A stretch of 6,193 nt of DNA, from positions 1 to 6,193 of the forward strand of contig DATKZY010000026.1 of assembly GCA_035527715.1 (NCBI GenBank), in the 5' to 3' direction. This document shows positions 1-6,193 of this stretch, in pieces. Numbering within the stretch: position 1 is the stretch's first letter; each line of letters begins with the position of its first letter. The notes beneath the pieces were generated by a model. That model had not been told where the DNA came from. It made no database searches and was given only the letters and a program-made list of their open reading frames with translations. The DNA comes from DSUN01 sp035527715 (GTDB taxonomy: Bacteria; Planctomycetota; PUPC01; DSUN01). The position numbers were made by a program, and so were the translations under genes.

Positions 1-2715
1 GTCAACGAGGAGATGGAGTTCTTCGTCGCTGCCGGCGAGGACCGCTCGGCCACGCACCGCATCAGCGTCTACGACCCGCTCGCCCTGGAGGGCGTCGAGG
101 TCGCCACCCGCTACCCCGAATACCTCAAGCTGCCCGACCGCAAGGACGTGCAGGTCACGGGCGACGTGGCGGCGCCCGTCGGCTCCACCGTCACCGTGCG
201 CATCCTCACCAACCGCCCGCTCGCCGAGGGCGCCCTGGAGTGGGAGGGCGGGGCGAAGCAGCCGCTCGCCGTGGACCCCGAGCAGAAGACCTCCGCCTTC
301 GCCTCCTTCGATGTCACCAAGGACACGACCTACACCTTCCGCGTCCGCGACATCATGGACCAGAAGGGCGAGAGCCCCGGCCCCGCCGCCGTGAAGGCCC
401 TGCCCGACAAGCCGCCCACCGTCGAGCTGACCCACCCGACCGAGACGGTGGACCTCAACCCGCTCGGCGAGATCATCGCCCTGGCCGACGCGACCGACGA
501 CTTCGGGATCGAGGCCGTGGACTTCGTCTACATGCGTGCCAGCGAGGAAAACCCGAAGGAGTTGCGGGCGCCGATGAAGCTCGACGCGGGCGGGCAGCTC
601 GGCCCCGGCCTGCCCGTGGTGGCGAAGGCCCTCCTCAACTTCCGCCTGGAGGACATCCGGCCCGCCGCCGCGCCCGAAGAGGTCATCGCCTACTACCTCG
701 AATGCCGCGACCGCAAGGGGCAGAAAGCCGTCTCCGACATCTTCTTCATTACCGTCGTCCACTACGAGACGTGGGTTACCTGGACCACCGAGCCGATGGA
801 GGAGGGCCAGGAGGAGACGCACAGCCTCGAGCCGATCTTCCGAGCCGCCTGGCACATCCACACGCAGAAGGACAGGCTCCCGCCCAACGACTACAACCGC
901 CAGACCGAGGAGCTGGCCGCCACGATGGTGGACCCGCAGACCGGCCAGCTCTACACCTACGCCAAGACCCACGACCCGGCGAAGCAGGAGAACCTGCGCC
1001 GCGTCGCCGAATACGTGGCCAAGGGCCACCAGGCCCTCCTCGCCCACGACACGGGCAAGGCCGTGGACGCCTTGCGCGTGGCGCTGGCCGAGATCGCGAA
1101 GATCGACGTGACGGAGGAGTACGCCCAGGTCGTGCCGCAGGGCGCCGTGCCCATGTCGAGCGAGCCACTCAAGCAGCTTGCCCTCATCGAGGCGGCGCGC
1201 GTGCAGGCCGAGGCCGCCCAGATGCAGATGAGCGCCCCCGACCAACAGAGCCAGGAGAGCCAGCGCGACCTCGCCCGCCAGGCCGAGCGCGTCGCCGCCG
1301 AGGCCCGCGACCTCGAGCAGAAGCAGGCCGAGATCGTTCGGGAAGCCACCGATCAGGCCCGGGCCGCCCAGCCGCAGGAAGGCCAGGCCCAGCCCAAGAG
1401 CGCGGAAAATCGCGAGGCGGGCGGTGAACTCGCCCAGAAACAGGAAGGAGTCGCCCAGGAGGCCCGCCAGGCCGGCCAGGAGGCGACTCAGGACCCCGCC
1501 GCCCAGACCGATCCCACCCTTACCGAGATGGCCCGCAAGCTCGGCCGCGCCGCCGCCGACATGCAGGCGGCTGCCCAGAAAATGCGCACCGGCCGCATCG
1601 AGCAGGCCGTGCCCGAGGCCGAGCGCGCCCGCCAGACCCTCCGCGAGATCCGCGACGCCGCCGAACGCATCTCGCAGACCAAGCTGGAACGCGCCCTCGA
1701 CGAGGCCGAGGCCCGCCTCGAACGCCTCGTGGACCGCCAGGGGGAGGCCCGCGCGGCCACCGAGGCCCTCGACCGCGCCGTGCCCGCCGGCAAGCAGCCC
1801 GACGCCGCGCAGCAGCGCGACTTCCGCGTCGCCGCCTCCGACCAGGTGCGCCTCAAGACCGAGCTGGGCGAGGTCGCGAAGAACATCCAGGCCCTCCGCG
1901 ACTGGGCCGAGGGTGGCGCCCGGCCCGAAACCGCCAAACATATCGAGCAGGCCAACCGCGAGCTGGTCCGCGGCCGCGCCGACCAGAAGATGGCCAACGC
2001 CGTCGTCGAGCTGGCCGCCCTCCGCGCCGCCAAGGCCGCCGGCGAGCAGAAGCAGGCCGAGCAGACGCTTCAGAAGGCCCTCGAGGGCGTCCGCGCCGCC
2101 AACGACAGCCTCGCCTCCGACATCGAGTCCGAGCTGCGCCGGGCCAGGAACGAGGCCCAGCGAATCGAGAAGGCCCTCGCAAAGATCGACCCCAAGCAAG
2201 CCGCCGCCGAAGCCCAGCCCCAGGGCGGCGAGCCCCAAACCAAGGGTGGCGAGCCGCAGCCGAAAGGCGGGGAACTGCAACCCAAGGGTGGTGAGCCGCA
2301 GCCAAAGGCCGGGGAGCCTCAACCCAAGGGTGGAGAGCCCGGAGAGGCCACAACGGCTCAGGCCGCGCCGCTGTCGCCCCGCGAGGCCGCCGAGCGCGCC
2401 GCACAGGCCGCCTACGAAATCAAGCGCCTCGCCAAGCACCTCGAGAACCGCGAGTTCGCCGAGCCGCAGGACACCGAGTTCCTCAAGCAGTCGGCCCAGA
2501 ACCCCCAACAGCTCGGCCAGAGCCTCGCGAAGGACGAGGAGAAGCGGGGCCAGGTGCTGCGCGTCGTGCGCCGCGTGCGCAACAAGCTCGAGGCCGAGTA
2601 CGAGGCCAAGCTCGAAGCCAAGAAGCTCTTCGCCGCGCAACGTGAGGAGTGTCCACCACAGTACCGAGAGCTGGTGAATAAGTACTACGAGGCCCTCTCG
2701 GAAGCGAGAAAGTAA
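1..2715 (+). CDS. DUF4175-like envelope protein with beta-sandwich domains and long coiled coil (5' end missing)
   Basis: The frame is open from base 1, and the ATG at 13 lies inside a conserved stretch, so it is probably not the start; an N-terminal part (in relatives usually with membrane segments) lies off the window. Two Ig-like or FnIII-like regions are visible. The first, about bases 61-400, has a 'YPEYL' strand typical of DUF4175-like proteins. The second, about 402-765, contains DDFGI (496-510) and ends near 'SDIFFITV'. From about 1186 to 2210 the protein is rich in Ala, Glu, Gln and Arg and looks like coiled coil. A low-complexity QPKGGEP tract follows (2215-2340). The C-terminal segment ends in 'PPQYRELVNKYYEALSEA', a motif I associate with planctomycete members of this family. 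It likely acts in or outside the membrane as a scaffold. It lies 14 nt before the VWA gene, indicating an operon. Family call is from memory; the molecular role is unknown. Confidence 0.75.
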   Translation, partial: VNEEMEFFVAAGEDRSATHRISVYDPLALEGVEVATRYPEYLKLPDRKDVQVTGDVAAPVGSTVTVRILTNRPLAEGALEWEGGAKQPLAVDPEQKTSAFASFDVTKDTTYTFRVRDIMDQKGESPGPAAVKALPDKPPTVELTHPTETVDLNPLGEIIALADATDDFGIEAVDFVYMRASEENPKELRAPMKLDAGGQLGPGLPVVAKALLNFRLEDIRPAAAPEEVIAYYLECRDRKGQKAVSDIFFITVVHYETWVTWTTEPMEEGQEETHSLEPIFRAAWHIHTQKDRLPPNDYNRQTEELAATMVDPQTGQLYTYAKTHDPAKQENLRRVAEYVAKGHQALLAHDTGKAVDALRVALAEIAKIDVTEEYAQVVPQGAVPMSSEPLKQLALIEAARVQAEAAQMQMSAPDQQSQESQRDLARQAERVAAEARDLEQKQAEIVREATDQARAAQPQEGQAQPKSAENREAGGELAQKQEGVAQEARQAGQEATQDPAAQTDPTLTEMARKLGRAAADMQAAAQKMRTGRIEQAVPEAERARQTLREIRDAAERISQTKLERALDEAEARLERLVDRQGEARAATEALDRAVPAGKQPDAAQQRDFRVAASDQVRLKTELGEVAKNIQALRDWAEGGARPETAKHIEQANRELVRGRADQKMANAVVELAALRAAKAAGEQKQAEQTLQKALEGVRAANDSLASDIESELRRARNEAQRIEKALAKIDPKQAAAEAQPQGGEPQTKGGEPQPKGGELQPKGGEPQPKAGEPQPKGGEPGEATTAQAAPLSPREAAERAAQAAYEIKRLAKHLENREFAEPQDTEFLKQSAQNPQQLGQSLAKDEEKRGQVLRVVRRVRNKLEAEYEAKLEAKKLFAAQREECPPQYRELVNKYYEALSEARK
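2215..2340 (+). repeat. Six in-frame 21-bp units encoding QPKGGEP-type heptapeptides
   Basis: Six contiguous units start at 2215, 2236, 2257, 2278, 2299 and 2320. They encode QPQGGEP, QTKGGEP, QPKGGEL, QPKGGEP, QPKAGEP and QPKGGEP. Even units share CAA at the first codon and AAGGGTGG in the middle; odd units use CAG and mostly GGC/GGG glycine codons. The tract therefore also reads as three 42-bp dimers. Codons such as CAA, AAA and GGT are less GC-biased than in the flanking coiled coil. The units are multiples of three, so gain or loss would keep the frame. At protein level this is probably a flexible hydrophilic linker between the coiled coil and the C-terminal segment. Confidence 0.95.
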
Positions 2716-2718
2716 GGA
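2714..2718 (+). promoter_or_regulatory. Ribosome binding site AAGGA for the VWA gene, overlapping the upstream stop codon
   Basis: AAGGA begins inside the TAA stop (2713-2715) of the DUF4175-like gene and lies 11 nt before the GTG at 2730. This supports the GTG start, since the next in-frame ATG (codon 95) lies past both N-terminal membrane segments. The overlap suggests translational coupling of the two genes. Confidence 0.55.
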
Positions 2719-2729
2719 TTGGGTCGGTA

Positions 2730-5018
2730 GTGAGTCCGTTCGAAACGCTCTTCAAATACCCCGCCCACGACTACGCGGCCGGCCGCCTGGTCTTCCTGAG
2801 CCGCATTCCGGGCGAGGTGCGGCTGCTGGCCCTGGCGGGCCTCGTCGCCCTCGCGTGGGTGCTCTATCGCCAGGTGGCGGGCCGCACGCCGCGGCGAGCC
2901 CGCCGCGCGCTCCTCGGCCTGCGCGTCGCCGGGGTGACGCTGCTGGTGTTCCTGCTCGGCATCCCGGCGCTCCGCTTCCGAAGCCCCCGGCCCAGCGGCG
3001 TCTTCACCGCCGTGATGCTCGACACCTCGCGCTCGATGTCCATCGAGGACATTCCGACCGCGAAGGGCAAGCAGAGCCGCCTGGCCGCCGCGCAGAGCGT
3101 GCTCCTCGCGAGCGGCACGCCCGACGACCCCGGCGTGCTCCTCGCCCTCGAGCGCGGCTCGAACGTGCTGGTCTACGCCTTCGACGCCCAGGCGTTGCGG
3201 GTGACCGACGTCGAGCGCCTCAAGGCCCAGGGCCAGCACACGAACCTCTTCCGCTCCATCCGCGACGTGGACTCCGATCTGCGCTCGGTGCCGCTGGCCG
3301 CCGTGGTGATGCTGACCGACGGCTGCCGCAACACGGGCGGCGAGCCCGAGGAGGCGGCCCGCCTGCTCGAGGCCCGCGGCACGCCCCTGTACATCGTGGG
3401 CCTCGGGAACCCGAATCCGCCTAGGGACTACGAGGTGATGCAGGTCTTCGCGCCGCGCCGCGTGCGGCGGAACACCGAGATCGAGGTCTACGCCACGATC
3501 CGCCACACCGATTTCACCCAGCCCTTCGAGATCCGCATCAGCCGTGGCGACACACCCCTGATCTCCAAGCAGGTCGAGCCGACGAAGGGCACCGACATCA
3601 CGAACCTTCGCATCGCCTTCACCCCCGACCACGAGGGCACGGCCACCTACAAGCTCGCCGTCCCTGTCGCCGACGGCGAGAGCATCACCGACAACAACGC
3701 CCGCGAATTCGCCATCCACATCCAGGACGACCGCCTGCCCGTGCTCTACATCGAGGGGAGCCCGCGCCTCGAATACCGCTTCCTGCGCCGCGCGCTGTTC
3801 CGCGACCGCGACTTCCGCCTGGTTGGTCTCCTCCGCCTCGCGTCCGACCGTTTCTATGTCCAGGGCGCCAACGAGGCCGAGACGTTTCTCGAAAAGGGCT
3901 TCCCCGAGACCCGCGAGCAGCTCTTCCGCTTCGAGGCCGTCGTCCTGGGCGACATCGAGGCGAGCCATTTCACCATGGCCCAGCTCGAGTTGCTCGAGGA
4001 CTTCGTGCGCGAGCGTGGCGGCGGCCTGCTGATGCTGGGCGGTGTGAACTCCTTCGGCCTCGGCAAGTACGCGGGCACGCCGGTGGGCAAGATGCTGCCG
4101 CTCGACATCTTGCCGTCCGACCCCGCCTACTCCGACGAGCGCTACAACGCCGTCGTCACGCCCGAGGGCCTCAAGCACCCCGTGATGCGCCTGTCGCCCG
4201 ACCCCGACGCCAATCGCCGCCTGTGGGACAAGGCGCCGCCCCTCATCGGCATCACGCCCGTGCGAGGCGTCAAGGCGGGCGCCTCGCTGCTCATTGCCAG
4301 CGAGAACGGCTCGCGGCCCGTCCTCGCCGTGCAGAACTACGGCGCGGGCCGCGTCGCCGCCTTCACCTCGGGCGGCTCGTGGTACTGGCAGGTCTCGATG
4401 CCGGCCGACGACGAGTTCCACGAGAAATTCTGGAAGCAACTCGTCCGCTGGCTCGCCGTGGGCGCCAGGGAGCAGCTCGCGGTGGAGACCGATGCCGACA
4501 TCTACTCGCGCCGCAGCCCCGTCTACGTTCGCGCCACCGTCCTCGGCAAGGACCTGCGCCCGGTCAATGACGCCGCGGTCATCGCGGTCGTCACCGACCC
4601 CTTCGGCAACGCCGAGGAGGTGCCCATGGACTGGGTGCTCACCCAGGAGGGTGTCTACCAGGCCCGCTACGTCCCGAGCGAGGAGGGCGAGTACCAGGTC
4701 GCCGTCCGCGTCGAGGGCTGGAAGGACCGGTCTGCCGTGGGCGGGTTCCTGGTGAGCGAGCCGCTCGTCGAGTTCACCGACGCGGGGCTGAAGGAGCCGC
4801 TGCTACGCCAGATGGCCGCGACGACGAAGGGCCGCTACTTCCCCCTCGCCGAGGCTGCCGAGTTGCCCAAGGCGGTCGAGAGCGCCGTCCGCTCGGCCCG
4901 CCTCGCCGGCGTCAAGCCGCACGACCAGGAGATCTGGGACGCGCCGTTCTTTTTCTTCCTGCTCTTGGCTATAATGGGAAGTGAGTGGCTCATTCGACGC
5001 AGGTCCGGCTTAGCTTGA
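2730..5018 (+). CDS. Membrane-anchored VWA and glutamine-amidotransferase-like protein (BatA-related)
   Basis: This 762-residue membrane protein starts at GTG, 14 nt after the preceding stop. Two membrane segments lie at about residues 30-48 and 61-81. A von Willebrand A domain follows (about 92-228) with a complete MIDAS-type metal site: DTSRS at 98-102, a candidate Thr at 171, and TDG at 196-198. A beta-rich linker spans about 240-332. A class I glutamine-amidotransferase-like domain spans about 335-575, with 'LYIEGSPRLEYRFLRRAL' at its start and the glycine-rich 'GGGLLMLGG' at 430-438. The only Cys I find is 199, in the VWA domain, so the amidotransferase fold has no nucleophile and is presumably non-catalytic, as is usual in this family. 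A further beta domain (about 582-678) precedes a C-terminal membrane segment (about 739-755) and a basic tail. The domain order matches proteins encoded with MoxR and DUF58 genes. The VWA domain probably binds protein partners outside the cytoplasm; the exact role is unknown. Confidence 0.88.
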   Translation: MSPFETLFKYPAHDYAAGRLVFLSRIPGEVRLLALAGLVALAWVLYRQVAGRTPRRARRALLGLRVAGVTLLVFLLGIPALRFRSPRPSGVFTAVMLDTSRSMSIEDIPTAKGKQSRLAAAQSVLLASGTPDDPGVLLALERGSNVLVYAFDAQALRVTDVERLKAQGQHTNLFRSIRDVDSDLRSVPLAAVVMLTDGCRNTGGEPEEAARLLEARGTPLYIVGLGNPNPPRDYEVMQVFAPRRVRRNTEIEVYATIRHTDFTQPFEIRISRGDTPLISKQVEPTKGTDITNLRIAFTPDHEGTATYKLAVPVADGESITDNNAREFAIHIQDDRLPVLYIEGSPRLEYRFLRRALFRDRDFRLVGLLRLASDRFYVQGANEAETFLEKGFPETREQLFRFEAVVLGDIEASHFTMAQLELLEDFVRERGGGLLMLGGVNSFGLGKYAGTPVGKMLPLDILPSDPAYSDERYNAVVTPEGLKHPVMRLSPDPDANRRLWDKAPPLIGITPVRGVKAGASLLIASENGSRPVLAVQNYGAGRVAAFTSGGSWYWQVSMPADDEFHEKFWKQLVRWLAVGAREQLAVETDADIYSRRSPVYVRATVLGKDLRPVNDAAVIAVVTDPFGNAEEVPMDWVLTQEGVYQARYVPSEEGEYQVAVRVEGWKDRSAVGGFLVSEPLVEFTDAGLKEPLLRQMAATTKGRYFPLAEAAELPKAVESAVRSARLAGVKPHDQEIWDAPFFFFLLLAIMGSEWLIRRRSGLA

Positions 5019-5020
5019 GG
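5015..5020 (+). promoter_or_regulatory. Ribosome binding site (TTGAGG) of first DUF4159 gene, overlapping the VWA stop codon
   Basis: GAGG at 5017-5020 lies 8 nt before the ATG at 5029 and shares bases with the TGA stop (5016-5018) of the VWA gene. Its spacing is conserved in the second copy (GAGG at 5874-5877, ATG at 5886). This supports the chosen starts and suggests translational coupling to the VWA gene. Confidence 0.7.
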
Positions 5021-5028
5021 TCGTTGCC

Positions 5029-5823
5029 ATGAGGAAACAGATCGTCCACAGGACCCATGACCTTGCCCTCGGGCGCACTGCCGAGGAACTGGCCGGGGGC
5101 ATAGAGACTATCCAGCGGCTGTCGCGCCGGCGGTTCCTGGCGACGGCGCTCGGCGGCGTGGCCGCGGGGCTAGCGGCTAAGACCGCGCTCGCCGACAAGG
5201 CGGTGACGACAGGCCAGTTCATCTTCCCCCGCCTCCAGTTCTCGGTCTACGACAACACGCCCGACATCTGGAACGTGCACCCCGTGGGCGACGTGAACCT
5301 GCGGATGAAGCTCCGCGAGCTGACGAACATCAACGCCAGCCAGGAGCCGAAGGTCGTCCGCCTCGACGACTTCGACGACATGGTGCGCAACCCCTTCGTG
5401 TTCATGACCTCCGAGGGCTACTTCAAGCTCAACCCGAAGGAGGAGCGGAACCTCCGCGAGTTCCTCGAGCGCGGCGGCTTCATCCTGGCCGACGACTGCG
5501 TGTACGCCGCCCGCGAGGACCGCTTCTTCCGCACCTACACCAAGCTCATTGACAAGCTCTTCCCCGACAACCCGATGCGTAAGATCCCCTACGACCACGA
5601 GATCTTCCACATCTACTATCACTTCAAGGACGGCTGCCCGCACATGCAGGGGGTGCCGCACGGGGCCTATGGCCTCTTCGAGCGCGGCACCGGCCGCATC
5701 ATGACCATCAACTGCCCCGGCGACATCCATTGCGGCTGGGTCAACCGCTTCTGGAGCGACGGCCGCAACCTCGAGGCCATCAAGATGGGCATCAACATTA
5801 TCATCTACTTCCTGAGCCATTAG
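5029..5823 (+). CDS. Tat-exported DUF4159 domain protein, copy 1
   Basis: This 264-residue protein has a twin-arginine signal: SRRRFLATA at 32-40, a hydrophobic Ala/Gly/Leu stretch to about 50, and a likely cleavage after 'TALA' at residue 55. The region before the arginines is long (about 32 residues). No ATG, GTG or TTG lies in frame between 5029 and the arginine codons, so that length appears genuine. The mature part matches DUF4159, a family with a class I amidotransferase-like fold: 'FVFMTSEGYFKL' (123-134), 'LREFLERGGFILADDC' (142-157), HEIFH (190-194), GRIMTINCPGDIHCGW (222-237) and a C-terminal 'MGINIIIYFLSH'. A dense His/Cys patch spans 190-235. The gene starts 10 nt after the VWA stop, so the product probably works with that protein at the outer face of the membrane. 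Biochemical activity of DUF4159 is not known to me. Family assignment is firm on motifs. Confidence 0.88.
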   Translation: MRKQIVHRTHDLALGRTAEELAGGIETIQRLSRRRFLATALGGVAAGLAAKTALADKAVTTGQFIFPRLQFSVYDNTPDIWNVHPVGDVNLRMKLRELTNINASQEPKVVRLDDFDDMVRNPFVFMTSEGYFKLNPKEERNLREFLERGGFILADDCVYAAREDRFFRTYTKLIDKLFPDNPMRKIPYDHEIFHIYYHFKDGCPHMQGVPHGAYGLFERGTGRIMTINCPGDIHCGWVNRFWSDGRNLEAIKMGINIIIYFLSH

Positions 5824-5837
5824 CCCGGGGCGCCAAC

Positions 5838-5875
5838 GTGAATGGTTCATCCGACGGGGGTCCGGCTCAGCGTGA
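5838..5875 (+). pseudogene. Vestige of the VWA gene 3' end carried along by the duplication
   Basis: In the frame that corresponds to the VWA gene, this stretch reads EWFIRRGSGSA followed by TGA (5873-5875). The VWA C-terminus reads EWLIRRRSGLA followed by TGA (5016-5018). I count 31 of 38 identical bases. It has no start codon of its own in that frame, and an in-frame TGA lies just upstream (5813-5815), so it is a non-translated remnant that marks the left end of the duplicated segment. Its other role is to hold the second copy's ribosome binding site. A chance match is unlikely given the ungapped continuation into the DUF4159 gene. Confidence 0.88.
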
Positions 5876-5877
5876 GG
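5872..5877 (+). promoter_or_regulatory. Duplicated ribosome binding site (GTGAGG) of second DUF4159 gene
   Basis: GAGG at 5874-5877 sits 8 nt before the ATG at 5886, the same spacing as in copy 1. It favours ATG 5886 over the in-frame GTG at 5838. That GTG frame is open only because the TAG at 5011-5013 in copy 1 is CAG here (5868-5870). Confidence 0.65.
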
Positions 5878-5885
5878 CCGTTGCC

Positions 5886-6193
5886 ATGAACAGGACTATC
5901 ATCCACCGCAAGAATGACCTCGCTCTCGGGCACGGCGCCGAGGAACTGGCTGGGGGCCTGGAGACGATCCAGCGGCTCTCGCGGCGGCGGTTCCTCGCCA
6001 CGGCGGTGGGCGCGGCGGTCGGGGCACTTGCCGCGAAGAGCGCACTGGCCGACAAGGCGGTGACGACCGGGCAATTCCTCTTCCCCCGCCTCCAGTTCTC
6101 GGTCTACGACAACACGCCCGACATCTGGAACGCGGGCCCCGTGGGCGACGTGAACCTTCGGGTGAAGCTCCGCGAGCTGACGAACATCAACGC
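5886..6193 (+). CDS. Tat-exported DUF4159 domain protein, copy 2 (3' end missing)
   Basis: I translated the 102 complete codons before the window edge; the protein starts MNRTIIHRKNDLALG. It aligns without gaps to copy 1, with about 20 differences in 103 positions. Sixteen of those are in the first 55 residues (signal region), while the visible mature part (56-103) differs at only four: I65L, V83A, H84G and M93V. The twin-arginine motif SRRRFLATA, the 'SALA' cleavage region and the segment 'FPRLQFSVYDNTPDIWN' are kept. The start is ATG 5886, supported by the conserved GAGG; GTG 5838 would add 16 residues and is less likely. The gene follows copy 1 by 62 nt with no clear terminator and is probably co-transcribed. 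An intact frame and preserved signal suggest a functional paralogue, but the His/Cys patch and C-terminus cannot be seen. Confidence 0.87.
   Translation, partial: MNRTIIHRKNDLALGHGAEELAGGLETIQRLSRRRFLATAVGAAVGALAAKSALADKAVTTGQFLFPRLQFSVYDNTPDIWNAGPVGDVNLRVKLRELTNIN

Larger units (their letters stand above)
4981..5837 (+). repeat. Tandem duplication, first unit (857 bp)
   Basis: Positions 4981-5336 align without a gap to 5838-6193 at a constant offset of 857. Homology starts abruptly: over 4981-5028 I count 40 of 48 identities with 5838-5885, but only 1 of 10 in the ten bases upstream. The unit comprises the last 12 codons and stop of the VWA gene, the ribosome binding site, and the first DUF4159 gene, plus a short unmatched junction (5824-5837). 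The longest perfect match is 54 nt (5222-5275 versus 6079-6132). The right end of the second unit is off the window, so true unit length is inferred from the offset. Confidence 0.93.

Noticed and set aside
13..15. ATG at 13 as the start of the first gene
   Set aside because: The frame is open to base 1, no ribosome binding site is placed suitably in view, and this ATG sits within a stretch (FFVAAGEDRS) that in relatives is internal to the protein.
240..2677. Two long plus-strand frames (240-1427 and 1424-2677) inside the DUF4175-like gene
   Set aside because: Both are Pro/Arg/Ala-rich shadow frames with no domain motif; the overlapping real frame carries all family features. They do not indicate a frameshift because the main frame is unbroken.
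2685..4439. 584-codon open frame on the minus strand opposite the VWA gene
   Set aside because: It lies antisense to a gene with clear domains, has a composition expected from the complement of GC-biased codons (rich in Ala, Gly, Glu, His, Val), and shows no recognisable motif or start signal.
5824..5837. CCCGGGG/GGCGCC-containing junction as an attachment site or insertion scar
   Set aside because: Only 14 nt of unmatched GC-rich sequence, without flanking direct repeats, inverted ends or any recombinase gene in the window; it is explained as the duplication junction.
5170..5850. 226-codon minus-strand open frame opposite DUF4159 copy 1
   Set aside because: Val/His/Ala/Glu-rich complement of a conserved coding gene; no motif or ribosome binding site supports it.

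Overview
The window is about two-thirds GC by eye, with strong G/C bias at third codon positions. It holds four plus-strand reading frames packed head to tail, and no RNA gene, mobile element or CRISPR array that I can see. The gene set (a DUF4175-like surface-domain/coiled-coil protein, a membrane-anchored VWA plus glutamine-amidotransferase-like protein, then Tat-exported DUF4159 proteins) is the downstream half of an operon type I associate with Planctomycetota and related PVC bacteria. There it usually follows MoxR ATPase, DUF58 and BatA-like genes. The taxon is an inference from gene content and composition, not from a marker gene.

Layout: bases 1-2715 are the 3' part of the DUF4175-like gene; its reading frame is open at the left edge. 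Near its end is an in-frame tract of six 21-bp units (2215-2340). Bases 2730-5018 are the complete VWA/GATase-like gene, starting at GTG. Bases 5029-5823 are a complete DUF4159 gene with a twin-arginine signal. Bases 5886-6193 are the start of a second, closely similar DUF4159 gene cut by the right edge. Gaps of 14, 10 and 62 nt suggest one transcription unit.

The most notable feature is the tandem duplication of the DUF4159 gene. The repeat starts inside the last codons of the upstream VWA gene, so the 62-nt spacer before the second copy carries a vestige of the VWA C-terminus with its stop codon, followed by the duplicated ribosome binding site. The offset between copies is a constant 857 bp with no indel across the 356 bp that can be compared.

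Function: the products look like cell-envelope proteins. A large protein with beta-sandwich-like domains and coiled coil, a membrane protein with an intact metal-binding VWA site and a Cys-less amidotransferase fold, and two exported DUF4159 proteins would plausibly form or regulate an envelope assembly energised by a MoxR-type ATPase encoded outside the window. That role is inference; no member of this set has a function I can assign from sequence.
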